A stretch of 64,000 bases of DNA, taken from the NCBI GenBank assembly GCA_004194705.1, contig SADC01000034.1, positions 186,001 through 250,000 on the forward strand. Reading direction: 5' to 3'. Below the pieces are notes generated by a model. That model was not told where the DNA came from. It worked only from the letters and a program-made list of their open reading frames with translations, and did no database searches. Position numbers and translations under genes: made by a program. Position 1 is the first letter of the stretch. Each line of letters begins with the position of its first letter. This DNA comes from Ditylenchus dipsaci. Its lineage: Eukaryota > Nematoda > Chromadorea > Rhabditida > Anguinidae. This document shows positions 13,398 to 26,500 of this stretch, in pieces.

Positions 13398-13654
13398 TAC
13401 CGTATTTCTCTATTAACGCCCCCTCTTCAATAAACGCCCCCTCTCTAATAACGCCCCCCTTCAGTGATCTATATCTCAGCCCAAAAAATAATTTTGCAAA
13501 TCTGTTTTTTGCGTTCTTAATTAGCACGAGTTACCTGATTCCACTTTCAGATTTTGGTTGAGCACCAAAAAATCTCAAAATCGAAATAATTTTTTTTCGT
13601 TTCTCAAGGGTTGAAAAATAAACGCCCCGGGGGTTTAATTAGAGAAATACGGTA
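13398..13654. repeat. TACCGTATTTCTC MITE
   Basis: It starts TACCGTATTTCTCTATTAAC and ends TTAGAGAAATACGGTA, with C-rich then G-rich subterminal tracts. It has the same ends as the pogo element at 31956-33494 and is a non-autonomous relative. Confidence 0.85.
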
Positions 13655-14284
13655 TCCCTTTATCGTTGTTTTGAATTGGCTAAATCGCATTTATATGGAG
13701 AGAACTTTTTCCATGCCTGTTTGATGGCGATTGAAAAAATATTTTCGTTACACCACCATATAACAAGCGATTGGTTATCTCACCCACCAGAGGTTGGTTA
13801 TATCGAGGTCTGACTATAGAACAGAATGTAAAAAATTGAATTTTTCACTTGTATAACAACATTTTGACATTTTTCAATTGCTCTTTAGGTATGTTTGAGT
13901 CAATTAGTTGACTTATTTTGAGGGAAAGTGAAAAGAGATACACACAAAACAAAACCAAAACATAGAAAAGAGTATGCAAGGATAGCAAAGAGAGTAATGC
14001 GCCCGCAATTTTCTCTTTCGTTTGCAAATTTAAGTTTAAAAGAGCGGCAGGCTGCGTCCTACTTGCTGGCTAGCTGGCGAATTTGTGGTTGGAGAGGCAG
14101 CAGACTTCGGGCATTGAACTTAGCATACTGAACCACGAACTCAACTTTCTTCGAGTTATATGGGTCAGACCTCACGGAATCGCAAAATTTGTATTTTTCG
14201 CGTATTTATTCGTGTGTAATTTTTTTAACTTACATTTTTGAACTACTACGAAATGCTAAGAAGAGTAATTTTCGAACAAACAAA

Positions 14285-14430
14285 TTTTTCAGCCACACAT
14301 CGCTGAAACTTTTTTGATAAAATGCGTTTATTTGCACTCTACATTGCACTCATTTAGGGAGATGTAGAGTGCAAATAAACGCATTTTTATCACGACTTTT
14401 TCAGCGATATGTGGCTGGAAAAATTTTCAT
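14285..14430. repeat. Hairpin around GTAGAGTGCAAATAAACGC
   Basis: Two arms of about 65 bases (AGCCACACATCGCTGAAA ... TTTCAGCGATATGTGGCTG) flank a short loop. The inner part GCGTTTATTTGCACTCTACA is perfectly mirrored. It is non-coding and probably a solo MITE. Confidence 0.7.
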
Positions 14431-14751
14431 TTTGTAGCCCTGAATCTCAGCTAGAAAATGGTACCACAGAAAAGAAATTCGGCCGATAACAAAATTTGCA
14501 GCCGTTTTTTGCACTCTACATTGCACTCATGGGGACGCGCCTTTACATTCATAGCTTTGCAAAACTTCCGAAAAAAGTTGAACAAACCTTTTTTGCTGCC
14601 GCAAATTTTCTCTTTCTCGAATAAATTACTTTTTATTTGGTACTAGCACCGAAAATTTCATTTTTCTAACTCGCTTTAACAGTAAGCCAGTTAAATCGCC
14701 CAGCAAATGTAAAGAATAGTATGATGTATCAGATCTTAAATACGATTCTAG

Positions 14752-17382
14752 GGCACACCTCGAAAAGGATACAAAATATTGGGAAAAAATCGATTAGCAA
14801 ACAAATTCATTTGAGAACAAATTCAAATGAGAACTTATTTGTTCTGGTATGAATTGTTTTGTGAATATTGTTTTGAAATTTAAATCTTTTCAGAAATATT
14901 TGTTTCTGGCAAAAACGAATCGAGAACAATTTATTTTAGGGCCTTACTGCCCATGTATGCTTCACTCTTTTTGTGCTGTTTTCATGCTATCGATATATAT
15001 ATATTCCATATAAGCACATCCATTATTGCTGTCAACGAACATCACAACAGGTCGCCTTCTCCAAAACAACATAGTGTGTACAACCAATCACAATCGAAAT
15101 CACCGTCATTAACCGATCTTTATTTCTACAAATTTCCTCATAACGACAAAAGTATTCATAATTCAAAACTGATCTATAACAGTGTAATTGGCCTGATTTT
15201 GCAAATATACGAAACATTTATAACGGATTGTAGTTCTCACAAGTTTTTTCCTTTTGCTGTGTCAATTTTATCGGCGTACTTTGCAGTCAGATGAGTTCGG
15301 CCTTTTTCGAGCTGCATTCCTTTTAAATTTGTCGCAGCCACTTCCAGAACCTTGGTCGCTTGCCGTCAGGAGATCCTAACGCTAGTTTCAGCGCATTGTG
15401 CCATGCCTCTAATGAGTTCGTTGTTTTGGGCTTGCCTTCCCTGTAAGATCGAAGCAGTTCCACAGCTCATTCGGAAACATTGGACGGCGGCCGTTGATAT
15501 GCCCAAGCCAAGTCTACAAGAGCATAATAAAAAGTGAAAGAATTTTGTAAAATGCACCTGCACAAAGTATTCGATAAACCTCTTTTCGCTCGAGCCGACT
15601 TCAAATTTATCTGTCCCATCAGCATTGCGTGCGTACCGGAGCATAACTGCATCAAACGCTGTGTGAACATTGGTAGTCGGATGTACGCTGAAAAATTATT
15701 GTACGAGAATATTTTACGCTTCTAACAGTGATAAATGTCTACCCAGAGATTTGAGCATGTCAAACAGCGCGGTGAAAGCGCCCTCCTCTTCGTATTTCCG
15801 AGTCAGGCCAAGTTTCTGGACCTTCCTGTACAGCGCATGAGCAAAATGAGCAAAACATCCATGTTTCTCAGACACTGAATTTTAAAAATCAATCAACACT
15901 TCTGTCTCGAATCAGGGAATCTTACAATTGTAATGATGCTCAATGACGCGATCAGGGTTTTCTCAAAGTCCATGAGTGCGTGTGTCACTTTTGCGTACGG
16001 AATCAGTTGCTGAACGTCGGCAAAGAAGCGGTCATACGTGCGGCATGTAGACACGGAACAAAGCTTGCCCCTTGCTGGCGTGCAGAGTCAGCAGTTGTTT
16101 CCAGCCCTTCGGGCGAGAGCAAAAGTGCCTTCGAACCCCCACCATTCACTCCTCTCGAGAACGTGAATTGTATTATACAAGTAAATAAAAGAGGTAATCC
16201 AAAAGAAAATAGAGCAAAACTTACTTCCATCAACGCAGGAGTCAAAAAAATAATGATTCTTCTGTTTGATGGTCCACTGTCAAATACGTCGAAAAGATTG
16301 CCTTTGTAGTTTTGAAGTCCTGCCGAATATCCATCAGTTCCGGATTTGTCGTAGTCCTTGGATCTCCATCGTGCTTCTGGAAATGATTTAAATAATAACA
16401 CAAACTTTGCAAGAAATGTGAGATGGAACTAACTCTTCGATGGTAGTTGATATTGGCAGAAGTATTCATTTATATTTGCCCGAGCTTTGACTTTGCTTGA
16501 CACATTTTCCACTAACCGCGAATGAATTTCGCGTGGCGCTGACTAAAAGTATAGAGTAGATGTTGGGAATCATTAAGTGAGGAACTAATACACAAACTTG
16601 GTCTTGTCAAGCTAGTATTGGAATCCGCGACTTGAATCTTCTCATACCCAGATCGACCTTGGCTGTAACATCCGAGTGACTTCCTTCGCTCTTGCCAACA
16701 CATACGTTCACCCGATTTGTAACCATTGCTGATTTGCATCGCTCTTTTACTTTAATGCAAAGCCACTGCTGAATGCCCTCCGAGTCTGGTAGTCGCCAAC
16801 GCTTGTACAGCTCGCCTAAATCAACTAGACAGCGTTATATAGCAAAGATAAAAAAGTAAAAAATTCACATCGAAAATAGCTAGCTCACTGTCACTTCCGT
16901 TCTTCTTTTGGCGCTGGCTCGGACTGAATTGAATCGGAGGATCGATGACTGTTTCTTCTTTTTTAGACGCCCCACTCTGACTTGTAGATTTTCTTCTGGC
17001 TCAGCTTGCTGTTCTTCTTCCACTTCAGGATCGATCAGATCACTTTCATTCGTTCGAGCTCGTTCATCTTCACTGCTGTAGACAACTCTTGGCAATGTAG
17101 CCGGACTCATGATTATGCAGCAACTGAAAAAGTTGAGTAAGACACAAGTGTATGCGATAAACAATTAGAATACAGCCGCACAGCCCCACATAGAGGAAGC
17201 AAAACAAAATGCACAGTGAATTTTTTCTTGAACTGATTTCGCTCACTTATTTCATTCAGAAAAAAAAATTTCCGAAACAATTCTGCCAGAACAAATAAGT
17301 TCTCATTTTAATTTGTTCTCAAATGAATTTGTTACCTAATCGATTTTTCCAAAAATATTTTGTATCCTTTTCGAGGTGTGCC
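14752..17382 (-). mobile_element. Mutator-like (MULE) DNA transposon
   Basis: The terminal inverted repeat GGCACACCTCGAAAAGGATA begins at 14752 and is mirrored exactly at 17382; similarity continues into arms of more than 100 bases (AAATTCATTTGAGAACAAAT blocks). The flanks GATTCTAG and GATATTAG match at 6 of 8 bases and may be an aged target duplication. The interior encodes MULE transposase pieces on the minus strand. The element lies just upstream of the SLC12A9-like start codon at 17511. Confidence 0.85.
15323..17110 (-). pseudogene. MULE transposase remnant
   Basis: Pieces in order from ATG 17110: an acidic then basic N-terminus (MSPATLPRVVYSSEDE...VGRLKKKK); RFFADVQQLIPYAKVTHALM followed by DFEKTLIASL at about 16040-15935, matching the MULE core around its catalytic aspartate; HGCFAHFAHALYRKVQKLGL at about 15870-15810, the conserved H-F-x-Q-A-x-x-R-K-x-Q region; then RSYREGKPKTTNSLEAWHN near 15440-15390, the classic C-terminal T-N-x-x-E-x-W-H motif. 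The last frame ends with TAA at 15323. An in-frame TGA near 15469 and frame changes show that it is dead. Several short introns may exist between pieces but I cannot place all of them. Confidence 0.75.
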
Positions 17383-17510
17383 GATATTAGCTGCTTAACA
17401 ATATTTCTTGTTTCCAATTGTGCTCTTTTCCTTAGAATTTTTCTTTTGTATTCTGATTGATTCTGTATTTTATTTTATTTATTACTGGAATATTTTTTCA
17501 AGTTGTTGGT

Positions 17511-20500
17511 ATGGACGATGAGCGTAGGACTCAAATAAGCGCTCAAAACCTTCGTCTACCCTCTTATGGAATATTGGAGTCAGAGGTTGGTGCTGGTGGA
17601 GGCATCATGAATGGTAGTGGTGCTAATTCAGCGACTGTAAGAGTGCTTGGTGATATGGACATTAATTTGGAGAATTTGCCTGGCTCCATGTCCAACGGCA
17701 CTGCTCCGCCCAACGGTCCTAATGGTGAGAATTGTTTGAAAAAAGTTTGTATATAAAAGAAAGACTCACAATTTTTGGTTACCGTATTCTCACTATTAAG
17801 CGCCTCGGGCGCTTTTTATTCAATGTTTGTCCAGAGGGGCGCTTTTTAGAGAGAGGGCGCTTATTGGGGAGGGGGCGCTTATTTTTCAACTGTCAGCGTG
17901 GAAGGTTTAAATTCAATATTTGAATAGTATTTCAAAAACCCAGTTTGGAATAAATTTAATCTTGAAATTTTTTTCTTCAAAAATAGAAAACGCCTGAATT
18001 TTCACAACAGCAAGTATAAGAACTAGCTGTTGCTTTGCTGGGAGGGCAAGTTTTCGATAAATGATTTGCTGACAAAAGACTATTAAAAGCACGTATTTGA
18101 CAGAAGCCTCTTCGGAAAGTGACTACTTTTTTGTGATTCGTTCAGGTTTGAGTTTTCATTCGAGTCCATTCTTTAAATTTAAAGTTGGCGTTCAAGGAAT
18201 TGGTTGAAATAGTTGGAAATTACCAGAAAGAATATAAATAATGAGGTATACTCTTGCCGATCTTAAAGAATACAGCATGATGGATCGCAATAAAGAAAAT
18301 GGCTATACAGTTCCCTTTCGATTTAGTGTATCTCCCGGGACCGTAAAATCATACACTAAATCGAGAGTTACACTAAATCGAAGGTATAATTTCTTATATT
18401 TCAAAGAAAACCAACCAAATCGTATAAAAAATATCTACACTAAATCGAGACTACACTAAATCGAGAGTGGACTGTGTCAGCGATTGTCACTCATTTCATA
18501 TGAAATAATTTTGAATCAGGGGTTATAAATAAAAGTAAAAACGTAATCGGTTTTTTTGTTGGGATCTACATATTGGAGACTTGAGTAAACAAACAAAAGC
18601 CTTGTAGCCAGATTTTCATTCTTTTTTTTTGTACCTGTGGGTTTTATAGTAGTGGTGGTGTTGACACACAAACAAGAGACAGTGAACACTGGCACACAGC
18701 TCTTCTTTTTCCTTTTTAGCACTAAGCAATAGCTGTGCTTCTCTACTCGCTTTTTTGGAAATTTTATATCTAACTAGAGCTAATACCTTGAGACGATTGC
18801 TCTGCCCTTGCTTACATTTTAATCTGTAGCCGATATTTTCTGTAATAGCTGTCTAAAAATAAATTATACTATAAACTTTTGACTTAGAACGGTATTAAAT
18901 TGAGTGATCCAGCAAAATGGGTAGATTTTAGTAAAACAGTTCTAATATCAGTGTTTTTTCTATGCTTTATTTATTTCAGAGTTTGAATCAGTGATTTCAA
19001 AGCGAAGTGGCCTGTCCACAGTTGAAGGTGTTTTTGCTCCTGTCACCATTTCTATGTTCAGTGCTCTTTTGTTCCTGCGAATGGGTGAGTGTTTACTGAG
19101 TAAAAGTCAGAGTTTACCTGTCCGTAGGATTATTTTAGACCATGCTGGGAGGGCTAAGGCAACATTTTGACAAAATGTATAGACCCCTCAGGTGTTGAGA
19201 AAACTTATAGTTTAGTAGCGAACTAAACAAAACACATATTCCTAACAAGTTAACCACAGCTCAAAATCTACGCAAGGTTATTGCAAAACCCAACGTAGGC
19301 ACTAAGATGTGCTCACAGACTTACGTGCGACATAAATCCGAGCATGATACTTAATCATGCATAAAGGATCTTTTTGTGCCATGTTGAATAACACGGATTA
19401 TACGTATTTGAAAAATTTAGAAGAAGGTTGGGGGCGGTGTTTCAAAAAAGCAGAAGCATAATGTCACAAGCAGAAGCAGAATTTGACTAGAATTCTGCTT
19501 TTGCTTGTGACATTATGCTTCTGCTTCTGCTTGTGCAATTCTGCTTCTGCTTTTCGGAAACACTGGTTGGGGGCTGTTTTTGTTCGTGGCATCAAACCCA
19601 ACCCCTTCCGAAAATTAAATTTTTTTTTATTTCCGTTTTCAGCATCCATACTAACTTTTAGTCTAAATGCCTTAGAAATCATCCATGTATCATTTTGGCT
19701 TTATATTAGAATTTTAAGGTCCTTAGTGAGTAGGGTTGATGAGTGGATAGTTGATATAAACAATTAGGCTCAAATCAGTGCATATCAATTGATGTGTTTT
19801 TATAAACGAACAATTTATTCCAGGTTTTGCTGCTGGTCAATTGGGCTTTTTGATGACCACAGTTGAACTACTTCTAGCTTACTCAATCATCCTGTTAACT
19901 GTGCTTTCTCTATGTGCCGTCTCTTCCAATGGAGCAGTGGAGGGGGGAGGTGTTTATTGTGAGCTTCTTTTCAAAAGTAAAACACTGCTGCTCAAACTGC
20001 TTTTGCTTGCAGACATGATCAGTCGGACTCTGGGACCAGAGTTTGGAGGCAGTATTGGAGTGCTGTTTTTCGTGGCTAATGTGTTTTCTTGTGCTCTGTA
20101 CATCTCGGGATTCACTGAAGCTCTGGCCAACATGACTGGTAGGTGTATTATCGCATGACATTATGAAATTAAGATAGTAACGTATTTCTCAATTTGCAGG
20201 ACTAGCAGACAGCTATGGTGGCAAATTCATCCATTGTGTGCTGGTGTCCGTCATCATTTTATTTCTGTGTCTTCTGGGTGCCGAAATATTCGCCAAATCA
20301 GCCATTCTTGCACTGTTTGTAGTCATCCTTGCCTATGGTTGTTTCCTGTTCACTGTTGGTTTTGGGGTTTTCGCCACAGTGGTAAATAATGCAATACAAT
20401 TTGAGGTGTTCATAAAGCCAGCAGCCGACATAGCCATTCCAAAAGACAACACAATGGCCTACAGTTATCCCAAGAACAGTACTGACCCTGACTCAGAGAT

Positions 20501-23500
20501 GATACTCGATTTGAACCAGACATTGACGGCTAGATACACATCCTTTAGGTGAACTTATCATCTAAAATGTAGATAGATACAGACATATGCACAGGTCGTC
20601 ACGGAAGGATGGCGAGAATTCCGCGGGTGATGAATTTAGCGACGGATTCGCGTGTGAAATTTTCTTCAAAATCAAACTGAATGGGGTTGTCGAATCGAGC
20701 GCTCGGTAACCTTACCCTAAATTAAAAAGTCCTTTCAAGACACCATAGATTAAAAAAAATCAACATATCAAATTTTACAATGAATTTTGAAGTTAAAGAA
20801 TACGGTATCAGAATTTCGGGCTTGAGTATACAATCCCCAGGCAGAGTGCTCGGATGGAGGATATAACTTCATATTCATGTTTCTCGACCCGATTTCACGA
20901 GAAAGCCGGCTGCTTTTTTGATTCTGAGAAAAACAGTTTCGAACCACAGGGGGGGGGGTGTATCATGGGCTTTTAGTCAAAATTTGAAAAATTCAAATTG
21001 GCACCAAAACATTTTTATAGGGAATAAGGTTGTATCCGGAGGGAAGGGAATTAAAGTGGGCCACTAATCACACAGGGCCCACTAACAAGAGATGTTGAAC
21101 AAAGTTTTGAATACTGGGGCCTACCGAATAAATAAACTCTGGTATGCATGAGATACGCGCACTCACTTACCTTAGACATGATTGCGAGAAGTACTCTTGA
21201 TCAAAAATGCATATAGAGTCTCTTTTTGCCACGGCCCAGGTGAAAAGGCGCCAAATTAAATTTTCAAATTTTGACTAAAAAACCATGATAGCCCCTGTGA
21301 TTCGATTTTTTTCTTCTCAGAATCAAAAAACAGCAGGCTTTCTCGTGAAATCGGGGTCGAGAAACACGAATATGAAGTTATCTTCTTCATCCGAGCACTC
21401 GGGGGGGGGGGGGATTCTACAGTGCAACCCTTTGTGGGTCGTCAGCTACCGTATTTCCTCTAATTTCTCCCAGTAATTAGAGGCATGCGATTTTTTCAAA
21501 CTTCAGGTGGCTGAAATTTCTGTTTTCATTTACTGTTTGAGCTGTGTAAAAAGTGCCTGTTAGATTTTTAAAATCCCTCTCAGGCACTTTTTACACAGCT
21601 CAACAGTAATGAAAACAGAAATTTCAGACCACTTGAAGTTAGGGGGGGGGAGTATTAGAGGGGGGGAGAAATTAGAGGAATACGGTATTTTAAAAGGCAA
21701 TACTTTTTTTGTCACAGATTCACTTCTTTTTGTCACAGATTCACTTTTTCTGTCACAGATTTGATTTGTCACAGATTCACTTTTTTTGTCACAGATTCAT
21801 TTTTTTTTGTCACAGATTCACTTTTTTTTGTCACAGATTTCCTCATTTCTGTCCAGATTTAGCTCAAACCACAGGGGGACCAAGCACTTACAAAATTGGT
21901 CAAAAAAATTTTCTCTCATAACAGCCTGAAAGTTTTCTATAACGTTTCTATCATGTTTAAAGATTTTCGCCAAAAATTATTTTTTCCGCAAAAATTTTGC
22001 CTGGGGACCAAGGTAGTCCAAAGTTTTCAGGACCTGAAATGGGACCTTGGTCCCCAAGGCAAAAATTTTTGCGGAAAAAATAATTTTTGGCGAAAATGCT
22101 TAAACATGATAGAAACGTTATAGAAAAACTTTCAGGCTGTTATGAGAGAAATTTTTTTGACCAATTTTGTAGTGCTTGTCCCCCTGTGGTTTGAGCTAAA
22201 TCTGGACAGAAATGAGGAAATCTGTGACAAAAAAAAAGTGAATCTGTGACAAAAAAAGTTTTGCCCATTTTAAAATTAAGATCCAAACCGGATAAGAATA
22301 ATTTAAAATCGTTTTCAAAAAACTTTTTTACAATTGATCTTTCTCGCGTTGCCAAACGGAAAAGCGAAGATTGCGTGTCGGAAACTTTGAGCCAAAAAAA
22401 TATTTAGAGAAAATAAAATTTCTTGATGGGTTTCACAAGTGACATTTGGACAGCAAAATTATATTTGTGAAACATATCAAGAACATTTATTCTCTTCATA
22501 TATTTTTGGCGCGCAATTTTCTAACGTGCAATTTTCGCCGCTCCACCAAAAATCCTAATGTTTCCAGTGTGTCCACCTTCAAGGACATTTCCTGACCAGC
22601 TACAAGTTCGACTACACCACTTCCAAGCCCACTGATTTTGCTTTTATGTTTTCTATTATTTTCAGTGGAGTCACAGGTCGAACATCTTTCTCAATATTTA
22701 GAAATGCTAATATTATTTAAAAATTTGAAGGGCTCATGGCTGGCGCGAACATGTCAGGTAATTCATGCCTTCGCTCTCTGAAAACTCATTCCTGTCTTAA
22801 AAATCCAGAATTCAGGTGAGTTGGCTCGTCCAAATGTGAGCATTCCTCGTGGTACCTTGCAAGCAGTCTTCGCCACTCTACTCACCTACATTCTCACCGC
22901 TTTCCTATTGTGTTTGACGTGTTCTAGAAACCTGCTTCAGTCCGACTATTTGGTGTGTCTTTGTAAACTTTAAAATTTTCGGCTCAATATGTGTTGAGAT
23001 TCCACACACCCCCCCCCCCTCCCTTCCCCAATTATGCCTTGGCCCCACCCTCTTGTTTTCAAAAAAATTGAAATGTTTTATTCATCTAATATTTTCGGAA
23101 TATCCTAGAACCTAATGTAAAGAAGTTTTTCGATGTGTTATAAAATGAATACTATGAGCATACTTGCACGGGCGCCGGGCTCCAGGCGACCAAGGTCGGC
23201 GCCGATTTTTCACAAGCCCGGCGCCCGAGATTTTCGGAAAGGCGCCGACTTTGTCACAATGTTTGCAGAAACGCTGTTTTTCCCAAAATTTTTGAAAAAT
23301 TATTTGAAAATTTTTAAAAATTTTCCCGAACTTTTTTGAATTTTCTTTGAAGTTGAGTATTTTTGAGATGAAAATATACATTTTTTATTATAAAAACTCA
23401 ATTCACAGACAAAAATACCGGCGCCGGAGCCGGCGCCCTTATTCTAGCATGGCGCCCAGTGCCGAAATGTCAAAATAGCCTGGCGTTGGCGCCCTATTTT

Positions 23501-26500
23501 CCGAAACGTGAAAGTATGGCTATGAGATGCTATTCATTTATATATATATATTTATTTATTAGACATAGATGATCTCTTTTTCGAAAATAGTGGTAAAAAA
23601 GTATCAACCCTAGGCATAAGGTAGAGCCACTATTGAGGAAAATTGTCAGACGGTTGTCCGACGATTGTCCTACAATTGTCATTGGCCAACCCTACACAGA
23701 ACAAACATTGACTAGGCCCTCGTATCACACTAAGCAGAAAAATACAAAAGGAGTTGTTCATACTCTAACACACAACCAGTGATGGCAAATGTTTCATGTG
23801 AGGGAAATAGTTTTCCAATACTAGACGAAAAACTTTCCAAATTATTTTCTGTCCAAACTCGGGACAGAAAAGCAAACTTCTGTCTATTTGGAAGTCTTGA
23901 GGGATATTCAGAATGTTTACGAAAATATTCCGGTTTCACAATCCCAATTTTATCAATATATTTTTGTATTTGTTTAAGTCCAAGCTAAAAACTAGTATCG
24001 AAAAAGTATCGGACTCTAGGCAGAAAGTTAGGGCTACTATATGGAGGGTAACTGCAGCTAGAAAATAATAAAACATAAGGTTTTTTTAAAGACAACAGGG
24101 AGACCAAGCCATATTCTTTCTGGGCGCAACCCTTATAGAACTATTTTTTGAACCAGTTGTTCAGGTGATGGTGGATATTAGTGTGTTCCCATCTCTGATA
24201 TTGCTCGGAATTTTCGCCGCTACATTCTTCTCTTCGATGAGCAATCTGATTGGTGCTTCCAGAGTGTTAAACAGACTGGCTCAAGACAAATTATTTGGAA
24301 TGCTGCTGCAACCAGCTACTGTGGAATTCGGCAAGGGTAACAATCCAGTGATTTCTGTTGTAATTTCCTGGAGCTGTGTTGTGGTATTTTTATGATTGGT
24401 TTGCGATTTTCTAAAAAGTTTTTTATAGTTGGTGTTTATGATGGTTGGACCGATGAATAGGATCGCAAAAATTACTTCAATTTTTTTCCTTCTGTCTTAC
24501 ATGGGAGTCAATATAGCGTGAGTTTTTTTTCGTAGACAACCATAGACATAAAAAAAAGTTACGTGATTGAGCAGTGACAGGAATTTACTCGTCTCCTTCG
24601 TATACTCCATTCGATGTTGTGGTTCCTTGTTTTTTTCTTCATTCGGAAGATCAATTTTTTTTTATTCCTCTAATACCATATTTTCCAGTGTTTTGATGAG
24701 CTCACTCTGAGTGAGAATTCATACTGAGAATCTGACTGACTCTCACTCGCAGGGTTCGGTACTTTTTCGGTTGGGATCCGACCCCTCCCCCTCCCATTTT
24801 CAAGAAATGACCAAAATAACTCTCTTAACTAATTTTTCTATAAAAAATGATAAAAGAAACATCTCTCGCAACGTTCTATAACTAAAAAAACGTCCTTAAA
24901 AACTTCAGGAAGACGATGGACACGATAACGAATTTCATTTTCACTCACTCTAACTGACAGGCAAAAAAAACAGATAAAGCTTTTTTCTGCTGAAAAAAGG
25001 CTTTTTATTGCTGCAAATATTGTTGTTGCAAATAGACTTTTTTTTGTTGCAAATCGGCTTTTTTCGCTTCAAAAAATATTTTTTAAAGGGGCATGCCCAC
25101 GCTAATAAGAGGTTGTGCCCGGGAATTCAAAAAATTTTCCTAATCATTGAACTTCTGTACGGAATTTCGTACTTGATTTCTAACATAACCATACCTAAAA
25201 TTAAACTCTAAGCCATGTTTTGTTAGAAACCAAGTTGAAAAATCCGTACAAAAGTTCAATGATCAGGAAAATTTTTTGAATTCCCGAACACCACCTCTTA
25301 TTAGCTTGGCCATGTCCCTTTAAAGAGCAATAGCCACGCATTCTGTATTGTCATGCGCTAATTTAAATTTTTTAGCCCAATCATTGAATACAGCATTCAT
25401 TGAACTTGAACTTCTTTACGAGTTTTTCAGCTTGGTTTCTAACAAAAAAGGCCTACAATTTTATTTTAGGTATAGTTATGAGACATTTCAGGTACAGTTT
25501 AGAAACCAAGTTAAAAAAACCCGTACAGAAGTTGTAATGATTAGGATTTTTTTTTCGAATTGGTGGCAGACAATCGTTGTCAGAGACGACAATGGCTTTT
25601 TAAAAAATTCCAGTAAAAACCAATAGAATGTCCGGCGAAAAAATGACCGGCGGAAATATTGTCCTACGTAAAAGTAACCGCTAAAAAATGTCCGTGGAAA
25701 ATTATCTGGCGGAAAAATGTCCAATTCCCAGCCTAGTATATTCTTATCCGCACCAACTGGTCCAGACTAGCAGACAATTATAAATATTCTGAGCAAATGC
25801 TTATCAATATTTTTGATCAAAAATTACACACCTAATTTTTTGGTTTTTAGTTGCCTGGCTTTAGAATTGACTAGTGCTCCAAACTTCCGTCCTAATTTCA
25901 AGTACTTCTCCTGGCACACATGCGCACTAGGTGCGGTTTCCACCATAACCATGGTATATTTCTACCCCTTTTCTAATTTTTTGAAGTCAATATTATTCAC
26001 TTTGGAGATGTTGGTTATTGATGCATCAATGTCGGCTGTGGCTATAGTCATACTTATGTTGCTCATCATGATACTCCACTACCAGGTATTAAAGTTAATA
26101 AGCTTTGTACAGTTGACTGATTTGCCATTTATAGGCACCGATCGGCTCTTGGGGGTCCATTTCCCAAGCTCTGATATACCATCAAGTCAGAAAGTATTTG
26201 CTGTTATTGGACTCTCGCAAGGAACATGTCAAGTACACATTTTAGAACTTATTTTTTTGTAGAGTCGAGGGTACTTTTTCGTTTACAGATTTTGGCGACC
26301 TCAAATACTATTACTAGTCAACAAACCAGCTACTTGTAAGTTCAATACCTAAATGAGATACTCTTTGTCTTATTCTTCCCTTCCTTTCCAGGCTGCCCTT
26401 TGATGGACTTTGTAAATGACATCAAAAAGAGTGGTCTCTACGTGATTGGACATGTGCAGCGTGGCTCTATGGCCGGCGATGCCAACAACGATGCTGCTGC

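Larger units (their letters stand above)
6270..14751. other. Gene-poor 8.5-kb intergenic tract of decayed repeats
   Basis: I find no exon with both splice signals and protein-like composition here. Visible structures are a palindrome at about 6460-6750 (arms with GCGTATAGCCATCC), one at 7790-7885 (GTAGAATTTAGGGATTTGG mirrored), the foldback family at 10800-11530, a palindrome at 12090-12275, a CTTCTGTACGG family member at 12945-13165, a pogo-related MITE at 13398 and a hairpin at 14285-14430. ORFs at 8091-8378 and 11266-11562 show no recognisable domain and probably arise by chance or from repeats. Confidence 0.6.

Noticed and set aside
15966..16401. Plus-strand ORF 15980-16309 as a gene
   Set aside because: It is antisense to MULE transposase sequence on the minus strand, which has clear family motifs.
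23112..23381. ORFs on both strands over the GGCGCC element
   Set aside because: Low-complexity FKNF/KIF peptides from palindromic TTTTTGAAAATT sequence; no domain or splice context.
24110..24164. Exon extension upstream of 24165 (frame ending ELFFEPVVQ)
   Set aside because: Using the TTGTTCAG acceptor at 24164 gives a gapless match to the transporter family; the extension would insert extra residues in a conserved region.
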